From an uncultured Collinsella sp. (lineage in GTDB: Bacteria; Actinomycetota; Coriobacteriia; Coriobacteriales; Coriobacteriaceae): a stretch of DNA of 32,485 nucleotides. The stretch spans positions 1 to 32,485 of the forward strand of contig CABSKX010000023.1 of the NCBI GenBank assembly GCA_902478365.1, written 5' to 3'. Positions 6,335 to 13,474 of the stretch are shown piece after piece. The position numbers and the translations under genes were made by a program. Position 1 is the stretch's first letter, and each line of letters opens with the position of its first letter. Under the pieces are notes generated by a model. It was not told the DNA's origin and ran no database searches. It was given only the letters and a program-made list of their open reading frames with translations.

Positions 6335-6577
6335 ACCTGGGACCTCATGCGCCTCATCGACTACGTTGCGGCGCGCGGCGCGTGGAGTCTGCGCGAACTC
6401 GGCTGCGTCGGCTTTTCCGGCGGTGCCATGCAGACGCTCTGCCTCGCTGCGCTCGACGAGCGCGTGCGCTGGGCGCTCATCAGCGGCTACCTCTACGGCG
6501 TGCGCGACGCGCTGCTCACCCTCAACAATAACTGTAGCTGCAACTACCAACATAGCCCTCGCGGCTACTTCCTGTGA
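6335..6577 (+). pseudogene. Internal fragment of an alpha/beta-hydrolase (esterase)
   Basis: The frame reads WDLMRLIDYVAARGAWSLRELGCVGFSGGAMQT and so on. It has the nucleophile elbow G-F-S-G-G and, after LAALDERVRWALISGYLYG, the segment LLTLNNNCSCNY. The helix-elbow-strand order and the NNCSCNY motif are typical of dienelactone-hydrolase/acetyl-esterase-like proteins, where a VPGLW-type segment and the Asp and His of the triad follow. Here the likeness ends abruptly at about 6546 and the frame closes at 6577. Neither the N-terminus nor the C-terminal catalytic residues remain. The fragment abuts the direct repeat at 6591-6660, the likely cause of the truncation. Confidence 0.65.
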
Positions 6578-6590
6578 GAGTTTTTTGTTA

Positions 6591-6660
6591 AAGCAACGGC
6601 GCGAGAGTCCTCGTGGCACCCAGCAGCGTCCTCCACATGTCTGGACTCTCTATGCTTACG
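6591..6660. repeat. Dispersed direct repeat, copy 2
   Basis: This copy has AAGCAACGGC directly followed by GCGAGAGTCC. In copy 1 these blocks (288-297 and 414-421) are about 115 bases apart. The dyad GAGAGTCC / GGACTCTC is perfect here. The repeat ends 66 bases before the start of the phosphatidyltransferase gene and marks the border between decayed accessory DNA and intact core genes. TATAGT (about 6683-6688), just beyond, is a possible -10 for the next gene. Confidence 0.75.
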
Positions 6661-6726
6661 CTGGATAGACATCGCCAGAACGGGTATAGTATCAAAAGTT
6701 TTGTCGTTTACCAGCGGGGGAGTCCT

Positions 6727-7431
6727 GTGGGCATCAAAAAGAAGATCAAAAAGGAGCTTATCGGCACTTCCGATTACCCGTCGAATAAGATCTTTACGAT
6801 CTCCAATTTCATTACCTTTACGCGCCTGGTCCTCACGCTCGTCTTCCTGTACCTGTTTGTGACGGACAACAACCGTGTCGTCGCCATTGTCATCTATGCC
6901 ATCGCGGCTTCCACCGACTGGATGGATGGCCAGATTGCCCGCATGACCAAGACGGTTTCGTGGCTCGGCAAGGTTATGGACCCCATCTGCGACCGTGCAC
7001 TGCTGTTTACCGGCGTGTTGGGCCTGGTAGTCCGCGGCGAGCTTCCCATCTGGGTCTGCGTGCTCATTATCGGCCGCGATATCTACCTGGGCATCGGCAC
7101 GCTCATCGTGCGCCACTACCACCGTCGCCCCATCGATGTCGTCTTTCCCGGCAAGATCGCCACGGCACTGCTCATGACCGGCTTCTCGCTCATGCTGCTG
7201 GGCTTTCCCGTCGTCGACGGCTGGCAACTGCTGCCCGCGACGTTCACGGCATTCCCGGGCCTCAACGGCAGCTCGGTGCCCCTCGGCATCTTCTTTGTGT
7301 ACGGCGGCGTCATCTTCTCTATGCTCACCGCTGTCATCTATTCCATTAAGGGCGGGGCGGCCATTAAACAGGCCATCGCGCATCCCGAGGACGAGGACAC
7401 CGACTTTCTCAACCCCGAAATCGAAGACTGA
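6727..7431 (+). CDS. CDP-alcohol phosphatidyltransferase
   Basis: This 234-residue membrane enzyme transfers a phosphatidyl group from CDP-diacylglycerol to an alcohol. The family signature D-G-x2-A-R-x8-G-x3-D-x3-D is complete: D67, G68, A71, R72, G81, D85, D89. Several hydrophobic helices follow, and the acidic tail ends EDTDFLNPEIED. The start is GTG 6727, with GGGGGA six bases upstream. In-frame codons further up fall in the repeat and are rejected. A second family member, the pgsA-like gene at 27666-28304, lies next to rimO in the usual pgsA setting. This one is thus more likely to use another alcohol acceptor or to be a second phosphatidylglycerophosphate synthase. It is followed after 65 bases by the FHA gene. 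Confidence 0.85.
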   Translation: MGIKKKIKKELIGTSDYPSNKIFTISNFITFTRLVLTLVFLYLFVTDNNRVVAIVIYAIAASTDWMDGQIARMTKTVSWLGKVMDPICDRALLFTGVLGLVVRGELPIWVCVLIIGRDIYLGIGTLIVRHYHRRPIDVVFPGKIATALLMTGFSLMLLGFPVVDGWQLLPATFTAFPGLNGSSVPLGIFFVYGGVIFSMLTAVIYSIKGGAAIKQAIAHPEDEDTDFLNPEIED

Positions 7432-7496
7432 TTCATTGGGGTATGATTACGTACGGTTCATTCTTTGCGGCGTGGCCGCGTTAGATAGGGGTTGTC

Positions 7497-7931
7497 ATGG
7501 ACAACAAGGTTAACAATATGCCTCAGAACGATAAGACCGCGGACGCTACCTGCGTTTTCCGCGTTCCTTCGAGCGATGTCACCGTTCCCGACCTTATGGC
7601 CAACGTGCGCATCACCGCTCCGGTTCTGTCCATCGTCAAGGGTCCGCAGACCGGCGCTGCCTTTGAGCTCGAGGACGACGTGACCACCATCGGCCGTGAT
7701 CCCGCGAACGGTATCTTCCTCAACGACATGACCGTCTCGCGCAGCCACGCACGCATTATTCGCGAGGGCCTGGGCGCCCGTATTGAGGATCTAGGCTCGC
7801 TCAACGGCACCTGGGTCGACGGCGCCATCGTCAACGGTGCTCCGCTGCACGACGGCTCTTCCGTTCAGATCGGTACGTTCACGCTCATCTACCACGAGAG
7901 CACGCCGGAGCGCATCGAAACCGGTGAGTAG
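7497..7931 (+). CDS. FHA-domain protein, GarA/OdhI-like
   Basis: The 144-residue protein has a disordered N-terminus containing D-A-T18-C-V-F-R, then one FHA domain (about 46-135). Conserved phospho-binding residues are Arg67 (TIGRDP), Ser81 and Arg82 (VSRSHA) and Asn103 (SLNGT). GarA and OdhI carry an ETTSVFR segment before their FHA domain. Its threonine is phosphorylated by PknB/PknG-type kinases and then binds the FHA domain internally, switching off control of 2-oxoglutarate and glutamate enzymes. The short TxxFR motif here suggests the same self-binding switch; that is inference. The start is ATG 7497, with AGGGG upstream. Three bases separate it from the MerR gene, so the two are co-transcribed. 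Confidence 0.85.
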   Translation: MDNKVNNMPQNDKTADATCVFRVPSSDVTVPDLMANVRITAPVLSIVKGPQTGAAFELEDDVTTIGRDPANGIFLNDMTVSRSHARIIREGLGARIEDLGSLNGTWVDGAIVNGAPLHDGSSVQIGTFTLIYHESTPERIETGE

Positions 7932-7934
7932 GTA

Positions 7935-8819
7935 ATGGCCGAACGCAATTATCTGAGTATCGGCCAGGTCGTCAATCTACTTCGAGGCGCATACCCCGAT
8001 CTATCGAACTCAAAAATTAGATTTCTAGAAGATGAGGGGCTCATCACCCCTCATCGTACGCCTAAGGGGTATCGCCAGTACTCCAAGGAAGACGTTGACC
8101 GTCTCGAGGTCATCCTGCACCTGCAGAAGACCCGCTATATGCCGCTCAACGTCATTAAGCAGCGCTTGGAAAACGCAACGGACCTGTCCACTTTGGCTTA
8201 CGAGGTGGGTCTTCTGTCCGATGTTCCGCTTAAGACGGAGCCCAAGGAGACCAAGCAAAAGCTGCATCCCATCGAGACTATTCCCGACATGCTCGGTGTT
8301 GAGATTTCGTTTATCCGCTCCCTTGCCGAGAACGATCTTATCCGCATCATCAAGAGTCCACAGAACCGTGAACTCGTCGATGGCCGAGATTTCCCGATTA
8401 TCCGTTACTGCTCGGAGCTGTCGCGCTTCCACATTGAGCCGCGCAACCTGCGTCAGTACGTATCGTCGGCAAACCGCGAGTCTTCGATGTTTGAGCAGGT
8501 TCTCGTGAGCATGCTCGGCATGGATACCTCTGATGACGAGCGTGACGCCAAGCTCGAGCGCGCTTTTAAGAAGCTGCGCGACCTCACCGAGGGTGTGCAC
8601 ACCGCGCTCCTTAAGAACCGCGTCTTTGAGTCGCTCAACGCCGTGGTCGAGGACGCTGACATCGATGCTCTCGATGAGGAGATTGCGCGTTCCGAATCCA
8701 CCAAGGCTAAAAGTGATGGGGCAAGTGTCCCTGCGGTTGCCGCGCACGACGAGTCGCTCGTGCAGCCGTCCAAGGTCGTCGTCCCCTCGCATAACCCGTC
8801 TGCTAACACGGGCAAATAA
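7935..8819 (+). CDS. MerR-family regulator, FtsR-like
   Basis: The protein has 294 residues. The N-terminus is a MerR winged helix (YLSIGQVVNLL... KIRFLEDEGLITPHRTPKGYRQYSKEDVDRLEVI, about 6-75). The long C-terminal part has a second helical domain and an Ala/Ser-rich tail. Large MerR proteins directly after a GarA-type FHA gene occur in mycobacteria and corynebacteria, where FtsR activates ftsZ. The neighbourhood and layout support an orthologue, but the target here is not shown. There is no cysteine-rich metal-binding loop, so metal sensing is unlikely. The start is ATG 7935, with GGTGAGTAGG just upstream inside the end of the FHA gene. Confidence 0.8.
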   Translation: MAERNYLSIGQVVNLLRGAYPDLSNSKIRFLEDEGLITPHRTPKGYRQYSKEDVDRLEVILHLQKTRYMPLNVIKQRLENATDLSTLAYEVGLLSDVPLKTEPKETKQKLHPIETIPDMLGVEISFIRSLAENDLIRIIKSPQNRELVDGRDFPIIRYCSELSRFHIEPRNLRQYVSSANRESSMFEQVLVSMLGMDTSDDERDAKLERAFKKLRDLTEGVHTALLKNRVFESLNAVVEDADIDALDEEIARSESTKAKSDGASVPAVAAHDESLVQPSKVVVPSHNPSANTGK

Positions 8820-8855
8820 CCGCCGTCCACCCGGCAATCCATGAAAGGTCACGCC

Positions 8856-9386
8856 ATGTACGACTTCGAATCTCATATTGTCGATATCCCCGACTATCCC
8901 GAGCCCGGAGTCGTCTTTAAGGACATCACGCCGCTCTTTGGCAATCCCGAGGCCCTGAAGGCCATGGTGGATGCCCTGGCCGAGCATTTTGCCGACATGG
9001 GCATTACCAAGGTCGTAGGACCCGAGGCCCGCGGCTTTATGGTCGGTGTGCCCGTGGCCGTCGCCTTGGGTGCCGGCTTTGTTCCCGCACGTAAGCCGGG
9101 CAAACTGCCGCGCAAGACGGTAAGCGAGAGCTACGAGCTCGAGTATGGAACGGATTCTATCGAGATCCACGCCGATGCCATCAGCTCTAAAGATACCGTG
9201 TTGATTCTGGACGACTTGGTCGCGACGGGCGGAACCGTCGAGGCAACAGGTAAACTGGTGCGAGATATGGGCGCAAAGCTTGTGGGCTACGGTTGTATCC
9301 TTGAGCTTGCGTTTCTCAACCCGCGCAAGAAGCTCACGTCTTCTAACGAGGACGTTGAACTCTTTAGCCTGGTAACGGTGGACTAG
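8856..9386 (+). CDS. apt: Adenine phosphoribosyltransferase
   Basis: Apt salvages adenine with PRPP to give AMP in the cytosol. The 176-residue length is normal. Visible are the N-terminal PDYPEPGVVFKDITPLF segment, GPEARGF and the PRPP-binding motif VLILDDLVATGGT. The start is ATG 8856 (MYDFES), with GAAAGG nine bases upstream; an ATG 15 bases earlier overlaps that site and is rejected. It follows the MerR gene by 36 bases and precedes the NlpC/P60 gene by 32, so it may be read together with either. Confidence 0.95.
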   Translation: MYDFESHIVDIPDYPEPGVVFKDITPLFGNPEALKAMVDALAEHFADMGITKVVGPEARGFMVGVPVAVALGAGFVPARKPGKLPRKTVSESYELEYGTDSIEIHADAISSKDTVLILDDLVATGGTVEATGKLVRDMGAKLVGYGCILELAFLNPRKKLTSSNEDVELFSLVTVD

Positions 9387-9418
9387 CCGCTACCCTTAGA
9401 TACCGGAAAGGAAGCTCC

Positions 9419-10534
9419 ATGCGCACAGCAAACACGCACAGAAACATGGCACGCTGCGCTGCTACGGCAACCCTCGCTTGTGTTTTGGGCCTGGGCCTCG
9501 TGGCTCCGGCCTACGCCGATACCGCATCCGACCTTGCCGCTGCCCGTACCAAGCTCGAGCAGATTGGCACCCAAACCCAGCAAATTCATGAAGAACTCTC
9601 CGCACAGACGCAGGAGCTTGATCAGACTGCAGGCGAGATCACGCAAAAGCAGCAAGAGATTGCGGAGGGTCAGGCAAAACTTTCGAGCTACGTTGCCGGT
9701 GAGTACAAGACCGGCGGTCTGAGTCTCCTTCAGGTTCTGACGGGCGTCGACGATCTGGGCGACATGCTCAACCGTCTGTTCTACTACGGTAAGGTGTCCG
9801 ACAAACAGGCCCAGACCATTCAGGAGGTCAAGGACCTTAAGCAGCAGCTCACCGATAAGCAGACCGAGCAGGAGAAGAACGTCGCCGCGACGCAGAAGAA
9901 GGTCGACGAGCTCAACGCCCAGCAGGCTGAGGCCCAGAGTGTCGTGAACTCCCTGGATTCACAGCTGCAGGCCGAGCTTGCTGCCGAGGCCGAGGCCAAC
10001 GCCGCACTGCAGGCTGGCATCAATGCCAGCACCGCCGAAAAGGCCACGGTGAGCAACGACACCGCCGGTACGACCGAGAACACCAACAACGGTGGTGGCA
10101 CGACCAACAATGGCGGCGACAACACCCCCGCGCCCGCTCCTGCCCCCACGCCGCAGCCCGTGACGCCCGCTCCGGCTCCGACGCCTTCCGCACCGAGCCA
10201 GTCCGTTGACGGTGGTACCGTTGTTTCGCGCGCCTACAGCAAGCTCGGTTATGCTTATTCTTGGGGCGGCATTGGACCGAACAGCTTTGACTGCTCCGGT
10301 TTTGTAAGCTACTGCCTCACCGGCCGTTATTGCCGCCTTGGCACCACGGGCACCTTTATGGGCTGGACCCGCGTGTCCGATCCTCAGCCTGGTGACGTCG
10401 TGGTTAACTCTTACCACACCGGCATCTACATTGGTAACGGCCAGATGATCCATGCTTCCGACTACAAGACGGGCGTTATCATCAGCTCCGTTGCCGCTGG
10501 CATGAACAACAATTACATTTTCGTTCGCTACTAA
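9419..10534 (+). CDS. Secreted NlpC/P60 peptidoglycan hydrolase with coiled coil
   Basis: The protein has 371 residues. A signal peptide (1-33, cleavage after AYA) is followed by a long Gln/Glu-rich coiled coil (about 34-200) of the PcsB/CwlO type. A low-complexity linker rich in Asn, Gly, Thr, Ala and Pro (about 215-262) leads to a C-terminal NlpC/P60 domain with Cys292 (FDCSGF), His333 (YHTGIYIG) and a polar residue near His345 as the catalytic set. It should cut the stem peptide of peptidoglycan outside the membrane. The coiled coil may dock to FtsEX-like control complexes, as in related proteins; that is inference. The start ATG has GGAAAGGA seven bases upstream. A strong terminator follows. 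Confidence 0.9.
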   Translation: MRTANTHRNMARCAATATLACVLGLGLVAPAYADTASDLAAARTKLEQIGTQTQQIHEELSAQTQELDQTAGEITQKQQEIAEGQAKLSSYVAGEYKTGGLSLLQVLTGVDDLGDMLNRLFYYGKVSDKQAQTIQEVKDLKQQLTDKQTEQEKNVAATQKKVDELNAQQAEAQSVVNSLDSQLQAELAAEAEANAALQAGINASTAEKATVSNDTAGTTENTNNGGGTTNNGGDNTPAPAPAPTPQPVTPAPAPTPSAPSQSVDGGTVVSRAYSKLGYAYSWGGIGPNSFDCSGFVSYCLTGRYCRLGTTGTFMGWTRVSDPQPGDVVVNSYHTGIYIGNGQMIHASDYKTGVIISSVAAGMNNNYIFVRY

Positions 10535-10557
10535 TTTATTACTACAGCGAACGAACG

Positions 10558-10595
10558 TGGGCCTCGCGATCTTGAATCACGAGGCCCATTCTTTT
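10558..10595 (+). terminator. Terminator of the NlpC/P60 gene
   Basis: A 9-bp stem, TGGGCCTCG (10558-10566) / CGAGGCCCA (10580-10588), is followed by TTCTTTTT. It lies 24 bases behind the stop codon. Confidence 0.9.
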
Positions 10596-10623
10596 TGCCC
10601 CTACCGTTTGTCATAAGATCAGT

Positions 10624-10656
10624 ACGGCTATCTAGTATTCAAAACTAGATAGCCGT
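10624..10656. promoter_or_regulatory. 13-bp palindromic operator upstream of degV
   Basis: Perfect arms ACGGCTATCTAGT and ACTAGATAGCCGT flank ATTCAAA. The right part, GTATTCAAAACTAGATAGCC (10635-10654), matches 18 of 20 bases of GTATCCAAAACTAGATAACC upstream of the DUF1836 gene (minus strand, 12299-12318). The site overlaps the expected -35 position of the degV promoter. It is not a terminator, as no T run follows. The likely ligand is the DUF1836 protein (inference). Confidence 0.75.
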
Positions 10657-10683
10657 CCAATCAATCAAAAAGATGGCTATAAT
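10655..10683 (+). promoter_or_regulatory. degV promoter
   Basis: A perfect TATAAT (10678-10683) lies 29 bases before the degV start. The hexamer 17 bases upstream is GTCCAA, a poor -35, and it touches the palindrome. A weak -35 next to an operator would fit a promoter that needs an activator, but repression is equally possible. Confidence 0.6.
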
Positions 10684-10712
10684 TGTTGAGGAACAATTAG
10701 AAAGGACCCTCA

Positions 10713-11579
10713 ATGAGCTGGGCACTTATCTCCGATTCGAGCTGCAATCTTCGCGATTGGCAACCAACCGCACCTCATACCACCTTTGCATTTGCACCCC
10801 TTAAGATCCGAGTGGGGGAGCGTGAATTTGTTGATGACCTCTCGCTCGATGTTCACGAGCTCAATTGCGCCGTGCAGGCGGAGTCGAGCGCTTCTTCGAG
10901 CGCCTGTCCAAGCGTAGGGGAGTGGGCTGAACTTTTTAAGCTTGCCGACAAGACGATCTGCATGCCCATCTCGGAGGGCGTATCGGGAAGCTACAATGCC
11001 GCGGCCACCGCACGTGACATGGTGCTTGCCGAGGAGCCCAACCGCCAGATTCATTTGGTTAACTCACGAGCCGCGGGTGGCAAAATGGATCTGATCTTCT
11101 TGCTGTTCGACCGCTATCTTGCGAGCAACCCGGATACCTCCTTTGAGGACGCCTGCGCCTACTTCGATAGCTTGGAGCAGAACAGCAAGATCCTCTTTAG
11201 TTTGTGCAATTACGAAAACCTTGCGAAGGCCGGACGTATCCCTAAGGCGGCCGGAGTTATTGCCAACAAGCTCAATATCCGCATTTTGGGCACGGCGAGC
11301 GAAGCGGGCAAAATTGAACTCGTTGGGCACACGCGCGGCGAAAAGAAGATGCTCACCAAGATTGTCGACACCATGGAGGCCGAGGGCTTCACGGGCGGCG
11401 AGGTCATCATCGATCACGTTGAGAACGAAGCTGGAGCCCAGGCGCTTGCTGACCGCATTGTCGAGCATTGGCCCGGCTCCAAGACGTTTGTCATGCCCTG
11501 CAACGGCCTAGATTCCTATTACGCCGAGATGCACGGTCTCATCATCGGCTACGGCATGGGCGTGGCTTCGGGCCGATAA
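10713..11579 (+). CDS. DegV-family fatty-acid-binding protein
   Basis: The 288-residue protein starts with the family hallmark ISDSSCNL. It has the lipid-pocket segment PISEGVSGSYNAA and the SRAAGG loop typical of DegV/FakB proteins, which hold a fatty acid and present it to a kinase (FakA) or to other partners. No FakA gene lies in the window. Its start ATG has GAAAGGA at good spacing. Convergent to a DUF1836 gene and sharing an operator motif with it, it is probably regulated by that protein. One terminator hairpin lies between them. Confidence 0.85.
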   Translation: MSWALISDSSCNLRDWQPTAPHTTFAFAPLKIRVGEREFVDDLSLDVHELNCAVQAESSASSSACPSVGEWAELFKLADKTICMPISEGVSGSYNAAATARDMVLAEEPNRQIHLVNSRAAGGKMDLIFLLFDRYLASNPDTSFEDACAYFDSLEQNSKILFSLCNYENLAKAGRIPKAAGVIANKLNIRILGTASEAGKIELVGHTRGEKKMLTKIVDTMEAEGFTGGEVIIDHVENEAGAQALADRIVEHWPGSKTFVMPCNGLDSYYAEMHGLIIGYGMGVASGR

Positions 11580-11598
11580 TGTCCAGCTTGACAAACGC

Positions 11599-11639
11599 AC
11601 GGGCGGGATAAGGGGCCAGTGGCCCTTTATCCCGCCCGT
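11599..11639. terminator. Shared hairpin between degV and the DUF1836 gene
   Basis: Arms ACGGGCGGGATAAGGGGCCA and GGCCCTTTATCCCGCCCGT (one mismatch) flank a two-base gap, giving a hairpin of nearly 20 bp between two converging genes. The tails (CTTAT on plus, GCGTTTGT on minus) are only moderately T-rich, so it may serve both directions weakly. Confidence 0.8.
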
Positions 11640-11651
11640 CTTATACCTCGG

Positions 11652-12263
11652 TTAGCTATTAAACCCATTGAACTTGAGGTAGCTCATCAGGTACGCCTTC
11701 GAAACGAAGGACGATACCGCACTGCGTACGAGCAGCGATTCGCGCGTAACCTGATGTGCGGTATCGGGTACGGGAGTCTGCTCGACGGAAAACGCCGCAC
11801 GAATCGATGCCTCAAGTTGATCGACTACATAATCGAAAGCCGTTGGAGCGTCGTAGCTCAAGCGCTGAATATTAAAAAGTGCCTGAACCGCAGCGATGGG
11901 CAGTACCTGCTTAAAGATACAAATGGCGATGAGACGCGCAATCTGCTCACGGCCATACTGCTTTTTAACCGGAGCAGGAACGAGGCCGACCTTCACGTAG
12001 TTATTAATCATTGAAGGCGTGATAACGGGCTGCTCTACGCAAATCGAAAGCGGCTCCATCCACAGCGCAACATATTCAATAACCTGATCGCGATAGAGCG
12101 TTACATTGGGCAGCTGTTCATAGCGTGGCAGGCTCAAAGCGTTGAGTTTACCCACCATATCGGACTGAATAAATGCATCCGGCAGCACCGTCGGTTGAAT
12201 ATCCTCCGGCTTAATGCAGACCGATGTATCGGACATCGGGATAACATGTTTGACGTGGTTCAT
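11652..12263 (-). CDS. DUF1836 protein, MerR-like DNA-binding regulator
   Basis: The protein has 203 residues. The core (about 35-125) reads LPRYEQLPNVTLYRDQVIEYV, then TPSMINNYVKVGLVPAPVKKQYGREQIARLIAI. This is the pattern of DUF1836, a winged-helix domain related to MerR, and the family is often found beside degV genes in Gram-positives. The C-terminal 70 residues are helical and may sense a ligand such as a fatty acid (inference). The start is ATG 12263 with GGAGG seven bases upstream; an in-frame extension further up would cross the promoter and is rejected. The motif in its own promoter suggests autoregulation. Confidence 0.8.
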   Translation of the reverse strand: MNHVKHVIPMSDTSVCIKPEDIQPTVLPDAFIQSDMVGKLNALSLPRYEQLPNVTLYRDQVIEYVALWMEPLSICVEQPVITPSMINNYVKVGLVPAPVKKQYGREQIARLIAICIFKQVLPIAAVQALFNIQRLSYDAPTAFDYVVDQLEASIRAAFSVEQTPVPDTAHQVTRESLLVRSAVSSFVSKAYLMSYLKFNGFNS

Positions 12264-12287
12264 CAGAGGCCTCCGTTCGTTTTCTAT

Positions 12288-12319
12288 ATTGTATTCTAGG
12301 TTATCTAGTTTTGGATACC
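12288..12319 (-). promoter_or_regulatory. Promoter and operator of the DUF1836 gene
   Basis: On the minus strand, TACAAT (12293-12288) is a good -10. Upstream, GGTATCCAAAACTAGATAACC (12319-12299) repeats the degV operator half-site (ACTAGATARCC). It covers the -35 position (ATCCAA at 12316-12311) and most of the spacer. The second half-site is imperfect here, so binding could be weaker than at degV. Confidence 0.65.
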
Positions 12320-12335
12320 ACATAGCAGCCAAGTA

Positions 12336-12377
12336 AAAGTGGTTGGACCGCACATTGATGCACCGCCCAACCACTTT
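12336..12377 (-). terminator. Terminator of trxB
   Basis: An 11-bp stem, AAAGTGGTTGG / CCAACCACTTT (12336-12346, 12367-12377), lies 40 bases behind the trxB stop. It is followed on the minus strand by TTACTTGG after the T-ending arm. Confidence 0.75.
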
Positions 12378-12417
12378 GTTAAAAGATAGCAACCTTACAT
12401 AAGATATATTATCGTAC

Positions 12418-13356
12418 TTATCCGCGTAGGAAAGCGTATGCGCTGTTTGCCGCTATGGCTCCGTCCGAAACGGCGGTCACAACCTGGCGTAAACGCTTGG
12501 AACGGATATCGCCGGCTGCGAATAAGCCGGGCGTACGGGTAGCCATCGAATCGTCGGTAAGGATGCCGCCGTCGGGAGCCAGATCGACAAGATGCTCAAC
12601 AAGTTCGGTATGTGGCTGCGTCCCCGTAAAGACAAAAATGCCAAATGAGCCAGGTTCAAAGATCTCGGCATACGTCTTGCCGCTCGCATTATCCTTAAAC
12701 GTAATTGTCGTGGGCATCGCTTCGCCAGAAAGCTCAACAATACTAGTTTGGTACCTAACTGAAATATTGTCCTTAGCAAGCACCTTATTCACAACGCCCT
12801 CGGGTGCACGGAACTGATCGCGACGCAGCACGATGGTCACGCTGCTGGCAATGTCGGACAGGAACAGCGCCTCCTCGCATGCCGAATTGCCGCCTCCGAT
12901 AACAAAGACCTGCTTGCCACGGAAGAACATGCCGTCACACGTCGCGCAATACGAAACGCCACGACCGCGATACGTGTCCTCGCCAACAAAACCCGCAGGA
13001 CGCGGCGTGGCGCCCATGCACGCAATGACGCTCTTGGCCACCGTGTCGCCCATATCATGATGGATGGTAAATTGAGCCGCATCGGCATCGTAATCGACGC
13101 CTGTTACCATACTCCATTCAACCTGAGCCCCCAGGCCTTCAGCATGCTGTTGGAACCGCTCACCAAGTTCGGTGCCGCTCAGCAGTGGAATACCAGGATA
13201 ATTCTCAATCTCGTTGGACGTGGCGATCTGTCCGCCAGACATGCCCTGCTCAAGGACAGTCGTCGTCAGGTTGGCACGCGCCGCATAAATGGCGGCAGCA
13301 TAGCCCGCGGGGCCGCCGCCGATAATCGCAACATCGATTGTCTGATCGGTAGTCAT
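12418..13356 (-). CDS. trxB: Thioredoxin reductase
   Basis: The 312-residue flavoprotein passes electrons from NADPH through FAD to thioredoxin. Visible are the FAD motif GGGPAGYAAAIYAAR (13-27), the redox-active pair Cys137/Cys140 in SYCATCDG, the NADPH motif GGGNSACEEA and the C-terminal FAD segment LFAAGDIR. The start is the ATG of MTTDQTID with GAGAGGA six bases upstream. Further upstream in-frame codons lack a binding site. Divergent from the glycosyltransferase gene, with about 120 bases between starts, and with its own terminator, it is probably monocistronic. Confidence 0.95.
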   Translation of the reverse strand: MTTDQTIDVAIIGGGPAGYAAAIYAARANLTTTVLEQGMSGGQIATSNEIENYPGIPLLSGTELGERFQQHAEGLGAQVEWSMVTGVDYDADAAQFTIHHDMGDTVAKSVIACMGATPRPAGFVGEDTYRGRGVSYCATCDGMFFRGKQVFVIGGGNSACEEALFLSDIASSVTIVLRRDQFRAPEGVVNKVLAKDNISVRYQTSIVELSGEAMPTTITFKDNASGKTYAEIFEPGSFGIFVFTGTQPHTELVEHLVDLAPDGGILTDDSMATRTPGLFAAGDIRSKRLRQVVTAVSDGAIAANSAYAFLRG

Positions 13357-13474
13357 GAAGAGTCCTCTCGTCGAAACGTTGTCGTTCTTTGCGCTCATAC
13401 CCAAATTTACGTGAACGTGACACTCATGCACTACAATGATAAATCCGTGTTACAACGTCGAAGGGGAGTTATCG

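Noticed and set aside
8025..9170. Long open frame antisense to the MerR and apt genes
   Set aside because: It lies wholly opposite two well-recognised genes, has no family likeness and follows from GC-rich codon usage.
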